DNA from: Piscicola geometra
Lineage: Eukaryota > Annelida > Clitellata > Hirudinida > Piscicolidae
Length of the DNA stretch: 64,000 nt
Direction: 5' to 3'
Assembly (NCBI GenBank): GCA_943735955.1
Contig: OX030955.1
Coordinates: 11,195,647-11,259,646, forward strand
Shown in pieces: positions 36,855 to 48,200 of the stretch (position 1 is its first letter; each line of letters opens with the position of its first letter). The translations under genes were made by a program, and so were the position numbers. The notes beneath the pieces are model-generated. The model saw only the letters and a program-made list of their open reading frames with translations. It was not told the DNA's origin and made no database searches.

Positions 36855-39625
36855 ACTTCTTTTTTTTATAGTCTTTATTAATCACGGTTTGACAGACGCA
36901 GGCCATGTTACATGTTGAATAAGATACTAGATAATAGTAGATAATTATAGGATACTGATGCTAATGATAATGGTTAGAGAAAAAAAATACTACAAGACAA
37001 AGGATATGGTGAATAGGTAATAATTAAGTAGATAAATAAGTAATAAGAATCAGAGATGCCAATATAAATGTAAATTATAGAATGTGATATTTAAGAAGAC
37101 GAGGGAGGAATGTTCTACTTTCAAGCGTAGTATATATAGGGGTATCAAAATTGTGTTTACGGGGTCTTAAGTTATGAGTCGATTTTTTAAGGGGGGGTAA
37201 GAAATTGTGAAGAACGTGGTCAGAGTTATTAGATATTTTAAAGAATAGTTTGGTGTCTAAAGTGGTAAACATAGAAGTGATAGATGGGTAGAGAGAGGGA
37301 AGGTAGTTAAGTCTTATGAGTTTATTAATTAGGGACTGGAGTTGCTTAATGTGTGGCTGATTAGCAAAACCAGACCAAGAAGGAGCTGCATACTTAAGGT
37401 GGGAGATGATGAGGGACTCAGTGATGTCAAAGAGTTTGGCACCAAAGAGTCCATGGGAACGGATTGTTTTGATGGCATGAAAAGTTTGAAAGCATTTATT
37501 GATAATGTGATCTATGTGTGGTGAAATATTAAGGGTGTCAGTGAATGTGATACCTAAGATAGTGAGTTTGTTAGTGCGTTGAATAGAAGGGTGTAAAGCT
37601 GGTGGTGTGATGCGTTTATAACTATTATGGACTATGAGTTCAAATGATTTTTTGAGGTTGAGTGAGAGATTACTGAGCTTGGCCCACTTAGAGAGGGATT
37701 CAAGCTCTGATTGGATGGTGTGGGTGTTAGATGATGGAATAATGAGATAGGTGTCGTCAGCGAATTTTAATATATAATTAGAAGGGTGATAGGGCTGAAG
37801 TGAAGAGGCGTTGATTATAAAGGTAGATGGACCAAGAACTGAGCCTTGGACCACGCTAGAGTTGATGGGAAGGATACTAGAAAGTTGATTTAAATAAATG
37901 GTGGAATGTGATCGGTTGGAAAGGAATGAAATAAGAAGGTTATATATGTTGTCATCAAGAGGAAGAAGTGCAAGATTGGAGGCGAGGGTATGGTGATCAA
38001 GAGTGTCAAAGGCTTTAGTAAAGTTAAGAGCAATAAGGTGAACATGACTATTAGTTTTGAGAAGTGAAGTGATGGTAGACGTGATAGCAATTATGGCAGA
38101 AGTAGGAGAACCTGATGGGCGAAAGGCGAATTGATCTTTAAGAATAGGTATTACTGAAGGGTGATTGAAGCAAGGGTATATATATTGAGAAACTATGATT
38201 TTTTCGAGAAGGCGTGATAATATTGGGGTGACTGAAATGGGGCGAAAGTCTTGAGGCGATATTGGATGTTTAGTTTTGGGGATGGGATGAATAATGCTGG
38301 ATTTCCACTGAAGAGGAAAATAAGAAGTGTTAATGCAATTATTGAAGATGATGGAAAGTGGAGTACTGATTATGGGTGCAATTAGTTGGAGATACCATTG
38401 TGGCAGGCCATCGGAGCCGGTACCAGTTGGGCATTTTATGGTGAGAAGATTAAATATGGTGATAGGGTTAACATGGTCTTGAGTATACAGTGCTGTTGAT
38501 TTGAATGGAGGATGGACATAGGATGGGGTTGTAGACGTGGAAGCAAAGTAATTGTTGAGGGAATCCGAATTCAAGGAAAAAAATCGATTTGACGATAGAG
38601 ATGGAGCTCCCTTGCCTCTGAGTAGGTTTACTGTTTTCCACATGGCTTTGCTACCACGCCTACAATTCCTCAATGTGGAGTGATTGGTGTTGATGATTAT
38701 GTTTTTGATACGAATGGTGATGGATGCGGCTAGTTGATGATGACCCTTGCGCATGTGGTGATTTTTCATGCGAAGAAGAGATTTGATGAAAGGGCTGATG
38801 AATGGTGGGTCAGATGACCTAGTGGTGATGGACTTAGTAGGGTAGTTATTATCAAGAATAGTAGTAAGGGTATTATAAAAGAAATCGATGGAGTCAGGTA
38901 AGTTGTCTAAGTTGATTGTTAAGTCTGTGGCTGAAAAGGAGTCGAGGCAAGTTTTGTGTTGGGATGGATGATGTCGACGAAATGTATGGGTTTGACGGGT
39001 GATGGGTTTATTAGATGTATTTTTGTTTATTAAGGGATGAATGGACACACCAAGGTGTTTGGTGGTGGTGTGGGAGATGTATGTTTGTGAGATGTAGAGG
39101 TTGTTGTTAATGTTGGATCCATACACACGGTCAAAGTTGTGTCCTAGGTGAGTGGGGCCGTAGAAGATAGTTTGGAGGCCAGTGTGTAGAATTTTTTGGT
39201 GTGAGAGTTGGTTGAAGTCACCACCAATGATAAACGTAGAGTCATTGTCCAACATGGAGTTGGACAACTCATCAATGTAGTCCATCAAGGTGGACTCTAG
39301 GTAAGTATGTTTTGGAGGGTGATAGATGCCGCATATGTGGTGGGGGATGTTGTTGAATATGCACTTGAGGCATAGTACCTCAAGTGCATTGTCATTATTC
39401 GGAGGTGATGGGGTTATAATATGAGTGGGGATGTCTTGTTTGATGTAGATCATGACCCCTCCCCCTCGCCTGGCGATGCGGTCGTGCCTGAAGCACACAT
39501 AGCCCTTGATTGCCACAAGTGCATCGCTGTGGTGGGGCTTGAGCCATGTCTCGGTGATGATGATGATGTCTGGATGAAGGTGAAAAACATCACAGCGAAG
39601 ATGTTGCACATTCAAATCTGATTAA
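36855..39625 (-). mobile_element. Near-complete LINE with intact 846-codon frame
   Basis: One uninterrupted frame (39615 down to 37075) carries an AP-type endonuclease and a reverse transcriptase. Endonuclease motifs: PDIIIITETWL, a GGGVMIYI strand, FIIGGDFNQL. The expected SDH box near the end of this domain reads TTKHLG, so a catalytic Asp may be lost. RT motifs: HLIALNFTKAFDTLDH, VVQGSVLGPSTFI and LKFADDTYLI. The frame starts after a TAA, at a TTG rather than an ATG, so the 5' end is slightly truncated. The 3' UTR ends with AATAAA and an A run at about 36860-36875. No target duplication was identified. It is the best-preserved retroelement in the window. CR1/Jockey-group placement is inference. 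Confidence 0.9.
37075..39615 (-). CDS. LINE endonuclease-reverse transcriptase polyprotein
   Basis: 846 codons without a stop. The residues order as endonuclease (about 1-200), linker (about 200-370), reverse transcriptase (about 380-640, with FADD at its centre) and a C-terminal region ending LPRLLKYHIL. There is no RNase H and no terminal Cys-His knuckle. The start codon is not assured because the reading frame opens with TTG directly after a stop. Confidence 0.8.
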   Translation of the reverse strand: MNVQHLRCDVFHLHPDIIIITETWLKPHHSDALVAIKGYVCFRHDRIARRGGGVMIYIKQDIPTHIITPSPPNNDNALEVLCLKCIFNNIPHHICGIYHPPKHTYLESTLMDYIDELSNSMLDNDSTFIIGGDFNQLSHQKILHTGLQTIFYGPTHLGHNFDRVYGSNINNNLYISQTYISHTTTKHLGVSIHPLINKNTSNKPITRQTHTFRRHHPSQHKTCLDSFSATDLTINLDNLPDSIDFFYNTLTTILDNNYPTKSITTRSSDPPFISPFIKSLLRMKNHHMRKGHHQLAASITIRIKNIIINTNHSTLRNCRRGSKAMWKTVNLLRGKGAPSLSSNRFFSLNSDSLNNYFASTSTTPSYVHPPFKSTALYTQDHVNPITIFNLLTIKCPTGTGSDGLPQWYLQLIAPIISTPLSIIFNNCINTSYFPLQWKSSIIHPIPKTKHPISPQDFRPISVTPILSRLLEKIIVSQYIYPCFNHPSVIPILKDQFAFRPSGSPTSAIIAITSTITSLLKTNSHVHLIALNFTKAFDTLDHHTLASNLALLPLDDNIYNLLISFLSNRSHSTIYLNQLSSILPINSSVVQGSVLGPSTFIINASSLQPYHPSNYILKFADDTYLIIPSSNTHTIQSELESLSKWAKLSNLSLNLKKSFELIVHNSYKRITPPALHPSIQRTNKLTILGITFTDTLNISPHIDHIINKCFQTFHAIKTIRSHGLFGAKLFDITESLIISHLKYAAPSWSGFANQPHIKQLQSLINKLIRLNYLPSLYPSITSMFTTLDTKLFFKISNNSDHVLHNFLPPLKKSTHNLRPRKHNFDTPIYTTLESRTFLPRLLKYHIL

Positions 39626-40548
39626 TTGCTTGTAGAGACCGACCAAAACTGATATTTGTCATTCGGCCTATTCAGAAATTAAGACTAAACTGAATTCCAG
39701 TTTATAGACTATTTAGTGAACTTTTTTATATAAAACTATAACCTATAGTTTCTTGGGTAGCAGAAAATAAATCGGAAAATTTAAGCCAAAACGCTTTTCG
39801 GTCTACTTCAAAGCTAAATAATACAGATTAAAACTCTACGCAAAACTTGTTGAGTCAAAAGCAAGAATTTTTTTAATTTACCGTAATACACAATGTATAA
39901 GACGCATTTTTGTCTATTATTTTTACATCAAAATCTTTCCAATGACGCAAATTCATAGATTTTTCAATAGTAAAATGTGCACATTTTGGAGCTAACTTGC
40001 TATTTTTTATTTTTTAAATCTTGTTTTTTTGTGAAAAAAGTCATGCTTTTAACATTGTGTTTTACGGTATAAAGACCTTTTATACTGATCATGAAAAAGA
40101 CAAAACCTACCTAAATTACATATTTTTAAACGCTTCTTTTTTAATTCAAAACTTATTACGAAAAAACTATAAAAATCGAATCTGGAAAGGACTGGCTAAA
40201 CGCATTTTTGATAAGGCTCCCTGAAAGATTCATTAAGCGTCAGAGCCAACGACTGTAGGACGTGCCAGTTGATTTAACAAACCACATGTTCACAGGTTTT
40301 TTAAGCATTTACAAAGAAGAGCTCATGAAAATGTAATAGATGCAAAGAGACTATGATCAATCAATCAAATAAATTTCTAGGGAAGATATTGGTGTATTCC
40401 ATTGTTAAATCTTTTTAAATGATCAAAAATGAAGTGCCAAAAGAATAGCTGTTAAGGATAAGACGCCCATTTCAGTACCTTCAGGAGAATCGTTTTCTAA
40501 TCTGGAAAATAAATGTGAATAATAATAATAATATCGAGCATTATTATA
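39626..40548. other. AT-rich intergenic DNA, possible DNA-transposon scrap
   Basis: No gene seen. The string ccgtaatacacaatgtataa followed by gacgca at about 39882, and ggataagacgccc at about 40457, resemble the ends of pogo/Tigger-like elements, but they do not form a clear inverted pair. Confidence 0.35.
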
Positions 40549-40725
40549 GTGGCGTATAACCCGAACGAGCTTTGAGGCCACTTAGGCTGCATATTTTCAT
40601 TTGCGCTTTTGGTTTACTAGGGCATTGGTTGCACTTGAACCTAAGACCTTTCATTATTGGTCAAGCCGAGAGTCGTTGCCGACTCAGCTACCCGTTCACC
40701 CACTCAGCTACCCTTTCACCCATAG
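40549..40725 (-). mobile_element. tRNA-derived SINE, copy 1
   Basis: On the minus strand: an A-box-like GGTAGCTGAGTCGG (40692-40679), a B-box-like GGTTCAAGTGC (40641-40631) about 50 bp on, then a body ending TTCGGGTTATACGCCAC, then an ATAATAATG-type tail. The body matches copy 2 at 60140-60306. Pol III promoter spacing supports a tRNA-derived SINE. Confidence 0.7.
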
Positions 40726-40829
40726 CTAAGATATTGAAGTATTTAATGCGATAAATTGTGTTATTTATCTCTTCATCTCTTAGAAGCAGTATTACAAATT
40801 CCTTAACATAGGCATCTTGGCCTGTTTCC

Positions 40830-43373
40830 CATGGGCGTATCCAGGGGGGAGCAAGGGTTAGGGGGGGCAGATGCTTTATCTTTTATGACTGGAACACATT
40901 TTTAAATGAGAAAACTTAGAAGAAATGTGTTATTAAGGGGTGCCTAGTTTTATTATTTCTGATTTAGTGGTATTGAACTGGAGATAGTTATTGAGAAACC
41001 AAGTTTCCATGGTTTGTATGCAAGATGTGAGGTTACTAGTAGCTTGGTTGGATGTATTAGGTGTGATGAATTGAAGAAGTTGTATATCATCAGCATATTT
41101 ATGGTAGGTTATATTGAATTGGTTGACTATATTTGAGATAGGTGAGATTTATGTGGTGAAAAAAAGCGGTCCAAGAACAGAGCCTTGAGGAACGCCGTGT
41201 TGTATATTGGTTGGTGATGAGATGTGTGTACCTAATTTAACTAGATAATGTCTATTTTCTAAATATGATGACAGCCAGTTTAAAGCTGTTCCATTAACTC
41301 CAAATTCTTTATGAAGTCTGTTTATGAGGATGGAATGGCTGATGGTGTCGAAGGCTGCTGATAGGTCGAGTGATGCGAGGAGGGTGGTATTTTTTGAGTA
41401 GCATCCATTGAAAATGTGGTCAGTTAGATGGAGTAGGGCTGTTTCTGTAGAGTGGTAAGGTCTGTAGGCTGATTGATGACTGGGGTAGTTTGGATTGGAG
41501 GGATATGAGATTGTAATTGTTTTAATACGGCCCTTTCCATAATTTTTGATAGGGTGGACAGGTTGGAAATAGGTTGAAAATTTGCTGGATTGATTGTGTC
41601 AAGGTTTGCTTTTTTTAATATTGGTGTAATTTGGGCAGCTTTGAAAGTAGATGGAAAACATCCTTCTTGGAAAGATAAGTTGACGAGCTGTGAGATGGCT
41701 TTTGACAATATTGGGCTACATTGTCTTATAACTTGGTGAGGAAAAGGATCTATGGGCGATGTCTTCGTGCATGTAGCATAAATAATTTTTTTAAAAGCTG
41801 CCGAAAAAGTTGTTGAAGATGGAAGCCATGTTTGTATTGCTTGAATTGTTGGATGGATCATTTTTTTGGTTGTGTAATAGTTTATTTAGATTGTGCCATA
41901 GAGTACGTGGGTTATTGGATGAATCTATTTCCGTTTTAATTATTTCTATTCTTTTTTTGATAATTGCTTCTCTTGTTGATGCTTTAGCTTTATTATATAG
42001 TTGTTTATTAAAAGATGAAGGATCTTTGAAATAAGTTTTCTCAGCTTTCCTTCTATGTCTTTTGGCTTTTATTGCCTCCAGTGAAATTTTGTGGCGATTT
42101 TGATATGATCGCCGTATGACTTTCGTTTGTAGTGGCGCATGCTTATCTAATAGTTTGAAGATGACATTGTTTATGTGTTCGACGTATTGGTCTGTAGAGT
42201 AACTCTTGCTGTCTAATAGAGAAGAGGATGTCAATCAATCAATCACTAATGATTTTTATAGCGCCCTTCACTAAGTGAACAAAAGCGCGTGAAGTCAATA
42301 TTGAAATTAGTCCAGTCTATCTTTTTGATCATACGGTAGTTGATTATGGTGCTAACTGGAGTTGGCTTTATTAAGGATAGCGTAGATGAAATGAGAGGAT
42401 GATTGGAAAATAATGTTGGATGTGTTGAATGTTTAGTGAAGAAACTGGATGCGTTGTTACTGGTTATGAGTAAGTCGAGGGTGTTGTCATTTTCATGAGT
42501 TGGGACATTAATGTGCTGATAGAGGTTGTATTCATCAATGATGTTTTGAAGCTTTTCATTAATTACTGTAGAAGAATTAGAAGTGTGAGAAGCGTTAAAG
42601 TCTCCACACTAAATTAAATGAGAATTTAGAAACGTTAGAGAATCGATGAGTTGGGAGAATTGTGTGATGAAATTAGTAAGTGAGTTATTTGGTGGCCTTT
42701 AGATAATGACTATGTGTGAAAGTGTTTGTATATAAATTAGTTTAATTATAAGGTATTCATAATCTGGGAAAACTATTGATTTAATTACAGAGCATTTTAT
42801 GCTGGTCTTATGTATGAAGGCTAGACCGCCTCCCCTCTTGCCTCCATAAGTGCCCCTATGACTATGTATTACAGAATACCCTGGTGGTGCTGAATCATTC
42901 TTGATCGCTGTCGGAGCGTCTGAAGGCATCCACGTTTCTGTAAGACATAGCATGTCTAACTCCTGCTCCTTAATTAAGTCATGTAACAGACCCGATTTTT
43001 TAACGGCAGTCACACACACACATTTAAAGAACCCGATTTTAGTTGATTGACACTATTTATATTATTATTTAGGCTTGATATTTTTATGTTGGTGAAGATT
43101 TATATGAGTTTGGTAGAGATGTATACGAGTTTGATGTAGATTTAGCTAAGCTTGTTGGAGATTTAGATGAGTTTGAGTTTGGTTTCCAGATTTTGTTGAT
43201 GAATAATGTATTTCGTAATTTGTATAGACTCGAGTGGTGATTTGAGAACGGATTTCAGGAAGTTGTGATGATGAGTAGGCCAATCTAGATGAAGTCATAG
43301 TTTTTGATTAAGATCAACGAGATTTTTGTAGACAAGTTAGAAGGAACAAGAATGAAGGCTGGATACGCCCATG
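40830..43373. mobile_element. Element with 15-bp inverted termini enclosing a LINE
   Basis: The left end is CATGGGCGTATCCAG. The right end is its exact reverse complement (43359-43373). The flanks ctgtttcc and ctgctcgt match at only 4 of 8 bases, so a target duplication is not proven. Most of the interior is a decayed LINE (about 40930-43040). Confidence 0.55.
40930..43040 (-). mobile_element. Decayed CR1/L2-like LINE
   Basis: From the right: endonuclease pieces LDMLCLTETWMPSDAP and GGKRGGGLAFIHKTS (42699-43019), a linker piece (41791-42234), then reverse transcriptase pieces AAQITPILKKANLDTINPAN and a PISNLSTLSKIMERAVLKQL box (41424-41861). Downstream (about 41180-41430) the remaining RT is readable only in broken frames. 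Several frameshifts make it inactive. Confidence 0.8.
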
Positions 43374-43681
43374 CTGCTCGTCCCTATATTCGAACAATTA
43401 AAATAAATTATTTATGAAAATATAGGTATTTTGTCAACTAATTGCAGAAATTCTGAATGATTGTAAGAATATGTGTCCGAACATTAAGAATGTCTGAACA
43501 TGTTATTTGAGGATAGACGACGATCTGTATTCTTACAATTAATTCAAACTCAGCAGGGGGTGAGAATATTTAATAAAAATCTAATCTTCAAAATACAAAG
43601 TTGGTGAGTTGAAATGGGATAAAGCTAAAATGGGATGAAGTTGAAATGGGATGAGGTTGAAATGGGATGAAGTTGAAATGG

Positions 43682-44852
43682 TCAAGCAACAAAGTCCAGT
43701 GGTCTGTTGAAGCCCCCCCTCCGGTTCATGTACTGCCTGTTGAGGTGCTCGCCAGTCAATCAATCTACGCCAAATGCAATAGCAACTTATAACAAGACTT
43801 TGCATAACCAGATCATATTTAATGGATAATTTATCGACCGTAATATGAATGAAAAGCAAGTAAGGAGGTGACTAGTGCACGACTAACCTGTACTTTCTTT
43901 TTGTGAGCACATTGGCGCCTGAGACTTCATTGCCCGCAACTGGCTTGCCCTTTCATGTCATTCACAATTTAAAATCAAAATACGATTAAATAATAAATTA
44001 GAAGTGATGAAATAGCTTGAGGAAGCAAGTGAGAAGTTGAAGGAGGTCACCTTGGTCGAGTCGAAAGAGCCGAACCCCATCAACTTCATCATTGCAATCT
44101 CTTCCTCACTCTTCCCCTCAAAATCTGCTTCTATACAGAGTGAAGATGCAGTCGATTAAACAATGAGTCTGAAAATGAAAAGCAGGAATTTGAATCTCAA
44201 ACCATTTTGCTTCTCAGTCACTTCTTCCACCACCTCCTTCTCAGCCTCGTCTGCTTCTTCGTCTGCATGCGTCGTTCCTGTGTACACTACATCATCATTC
44301 GACCTGGAGGATGCAAATGAAAATCAATAAAGAGTTATTCATAATGCAAAGACCTTGCTTTTATGAAATGGACGAGATGCCTCACTCTGATCTCCTGCCC
44401 CTCCTTCTGTGGTGCGAAGATGAGCGTCTGTTGTTTCTTCGTGGAGACCTCGATCTACTCCTATTGGGACCTGGAGAGTTTATGAGGATGCTATACAAAT
44501 CAATATGTTTTTGAATATTTTAAAATAAAGTATAAAATCCATAAGAATTTTCGAAAACTAACGGGATCTTCTATCATCTCTCTCTCTATCTCTTCTCTTG
44601 TCTCTGTCCTTATCTCTATCTCTTTCTCTGTCCTTATCTCTATCTCTGTCTCTGTCTTTATCTCTTCCTCTATCCCTCTCCACCTGCCTACTGTCTTTGT
44701 CTATGTCTCTATCTCGAAGGCCATTTCTTTCCCGTTCTGTTTTAAATTATTAAAAAACTAATATATACTCAATTTATATTAGACATTTTATAAGATACTC
44801 ATTGAATCATAATAAAACCTTTTCGAGGTGAACGGCTTCTGCTCCGAGGCAT
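43682..44852 (-). CDS. SNRNP27: U4/U6.U5 tri-snRNP 27-kDa protein
   Basis: Seven exons join in frame to 194 residues: 44819-44852, 44563-44736, 44386-44470, 44203-44303, 44051-44124, 43888-43949, 43682-43736. All introns are GT-AG. The protein belongs to the spliceosomal tri-snRNP and acts in the nucleus in pre-mRNA splicing. It begins [11 protein letters not shown], continues with a long Arg/Asp (RD/RE/RK) tract and SRSRSPRR, then an acidic segment. It ends with the diagnostic family tail: [20 protein letters not shown], then [14 protein letters not shown], then [11 protein letters not shown]. The human protein is about 155 residues; the extra length is in the RD-rich and acidic parts. It lies head to head with BRE1. 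Confidence 0.95.
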
Positions 44853-45246
44853 TTATATGAAAAAAATAAATTTAATAAGTAATATTATATAAAATTTAAA
44901 ATCTAAACAAAAGAAACCTTGGATTATAATACTTTTTCAACTAGCTGAGAACTTCAATCAAATTTTGAAAATGGCGATTTTTATGTTAAAAGTGGTTTAA
45001 AAAATATGTAACTAGGCTAAATAAATTGAAAAAAAATATGGATAAGTATATTAATATTTAATAATAATTTATAGAATAATTATATTTTATTATTATTTCA
45101 ATTTTCAGAATTCAACCCTTTGAATAACGGTTCAATCGAAACTGCGTTACTTGTCAAATATAAACTTTATAAAGTCATTTATGAATTATGTTTTATACCG
45201 AATGTGCATAATATTCACTTCTTCAACTTAGAATCATTCTAATAGA
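44853..45246. promoter_or_regulatory. Shared head-to-head promoter region (SNRNP27 / BRE1)
   Basis: The divergent start codons are 394 bp apart. The interval is AT-rich and free of repeats and mobile elements, unlike most of the window. It must contain both transcription starts; a bidirectional promoter is the natural reading. Confidence 0.65.
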
Positions 45247-48200
45247 ATGGCTTCCAAGAGAACGGCTGAGCACTCATCTTGCTCGAGCGTTCCACAGGCC
45301 AAAAAGCATATGAACTACTTCGAGCCTGTCAACATTGGACCTGTCTCTTCACTGGTTACAAGATTTGAAGCGCAACAGACTATTGCAATTGATGACCATC
45401 ACTATCGACACTACTACCACCACAGGAGGACATGGACATAAAGGTGTTGCAGTTTCAGAACAGGAGGTTGTCTGAGAGGATCGAGGAGCGCAGGAGGCAG
45501 GAGGGCGAGTTGAAGGTGCGCATTGAGCAGTTGGAGCAGCGACAAGCCACCGACGACGCTGTTCTCTGCATCGTCAACCGATACTGGAACCAGGCTAGCC
45601 ACCCTTTCATATGAGAAACATTTTCTATTTAATTATGCAAAACATCTTTTTTTAAAGTATTTTATTCATAAAAATTTGAAATAAATGATTTTGCGAAATT
45701 GTCAGTTGGATGAGGATGTTCGTGTGTTGCTGCAGAGGTTCGATGCAGAAGGAGCTGATGAGTCAGAAAAACAAAGTGATCATCATCCTAATCATAATAA
45801 CTTGGTCATCATCATCATCATCATCATAAAGACATCAATAAATAAATGCATTTATACTATTTTCTTCTTCATACCAATCAGCAGTGGCTTTGATACACAA
45901 AAATATTTTCATACACTATTGGTTACAATCATCATCATTTCCAACAAGCCACCACTACTACCATTTCTCCATCACCACACTCACGATCATCATCACCTCG
46001 ACACTGCATGCACCCTGTCCCAGCAGACGAGAGCAAGGCAGTCACCTCCTTCCTGAACCTCCTCTCGCAGTCCGACAAGCAGGAGATTGAGGAGAAGCTC
46101 TCCAGCCGAGTTGACTTCTCTGAGCGAGCCATTGGTGGGTGCTGATGATGATGGTGGTGGTGGTGGTGATAATGAAAAAGATGAAGATGAGGATGACGAT
46201 GAGGATGGTGATGATGATGACGAGCAATCTGCATGCTGACAGGCAAGCTGTTGCAGGCATACGACCGACTGCTTCAGAGGAAGGAGAAGTTGTGCTTGAG
46301 GCTGCAGCAGGGAGACGATGGTGGTGGTGAGATGGGTGGGTTGGTGAAGCTCTTGCAGAACCATGAGGCTCTTCATCTTTAATGGATCAATAAGGCTAAT
46401 TAAAATATTTAATCTAATTAATCTCGATTAGATTGATTATCATGTTTGAATGGTATTTACTTAAATCTATATAAATGAAATTATTGAACTGGCAGACGTG
46501 CTGAAGTGTGAGGAAAAAGACACAAAGGCAGATGCAGGCAAGAACAAGAATGCAGAGAAGAAGACAGCCACTTCTACTACTACTAGCACCACTGCTGATG
46601 TTGTGATGGAGGAGGGAGGGGAGGGGGAGGGAGGAGGAGTGCAGGTGAAGGTGGAAGGGGAAATGGCAGGAGATGAGAAGACTACTGCAGACGATGGCAA
46701 AGAGAAGAGTGATGGAGGGAAGGAGGAGGAGGAGAAGGTGAAGATGGCTTCCTTGACAGAGGCAGTCAAGGTGAGGCGAAGGCTGTATCATAGACTGTGT
46801 ATCTACGATCCATAGAATATGTGTCTAGGAATGAATGAATGAATAGATAAATGAATGATGGATGAATGAACGATCACAGAAAGAGATGGAGTGTTTGATG
46901 GAGGAGAACAAACGTCTGCACAACATGGTCACGCACATGCACCTCAAGCACCACAACATCAACCTCAAGGTGCATTCATTCATAAATGCATTCATTCATG
47001 CATGCATCAATTTGTTCTCTTATTTAATTAACCTATGTTTATGCACCCACTCTTTCTATCTATCCACCCAACCTATCTATCTACCTACCCACCCTTTCTA
47101 TATACCTACCCACCCTCTCTATCTACCTACCCACCCTCTCTATCTACCTACCCACCCTCTCTATCTACCTACCCACCCTCTCTATCTACCTACTCACCCT
47201 TTCTATCTACCTACCCACCCTCTCTATCTACCTACCCACCCTTTCTATCTACCTACCCACCCTCTCTTTCTACCTACCCACCCTTTCTATCTACCTACCC
47301 ACCCTCTCTATCTACCTACCCACCCTTTCTATCTACCTACCCACCCTCTGTTCACCCACCCTCTCTATCTACCTACCCACCCTCTGTTCACCCACCCTCT
47401 CTATCTACCTACCCACCCTCTCTATCTACCTACCCACCCTCTCTATCTACCTACCCACCCTTTCTATCTACCTACCCACCCTCTCTATCTACCTACCCAC
47501 CCACTGTTCACCCACCCTCTCTATCTACCTACCCACCCTCTGTTCACCCACCCTCTCTATCTACCTACCCACCCTTTCTATCTACCTACCCACCCTCTCT
47601 ATCTACCTACCCACCCTCTCTATCTACCTACCCACCTTCTCTATCAACCTACCCACTCTCTCTATCTACCTACCCACCCTTTCTATCTACCTACCCACCC
47701 TCTGTTCACCCACCCTCTCTATCTACCTACCCACCCTCTGTTCACCCACCCTCTCTATCTACCTACCCACCCTCTCTATCTACCTACCCACCCTTACTAT
47801 CTACCTACCCACCCTCTCTATCTACCTACCCACCTTCTCTATCTACCTACCCATCCCTATCCACCCATCCTCTCTATCTACCTACCCACCTTCTCTATCT
47901 ATCTACCCACCTTCTCTATCTATCTACCCACCCTTTTTCCCCACCTTCTTCCACCCACCCACCTCTCTTTCCACTCACCTCTCCTCCCACCCACCTCTTC
48001 TCCCACTCACCTCTCCTCCCACCCACCTCTCTTCCCACCCATCTCTCCTCCCAACCACCTTTCCTTCCACCCACTTCTCCTCCCACCCACCTTTCCTTCC
48101 ACCCACCTCTCCTCCCACCCACCTCTCCTCCTACCCACCCACCTCTCCTCCCACCCACCTCTCCTCCTACCCACCCACCTCTTCTTCCACCCACCTCTTT

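Noticed and set aside
37342..37524. Plus-strand frame within the 36855-39625 LINE
   Set aside because: Shadow of the antisense reverse transcriptase.
40549..40725. A functional tRNA gene
   Set aside because: A and B boxes are present, but I cannot fold a cloverleaf and the body and tail are those of a SINE with a second copy in the window.
43581..43859. A 92-codon minus-strand frame
   Set aside because: Overlaps the last SNRNP27 exon in another frame; the conserved tail of that protein is the real coding sequence.
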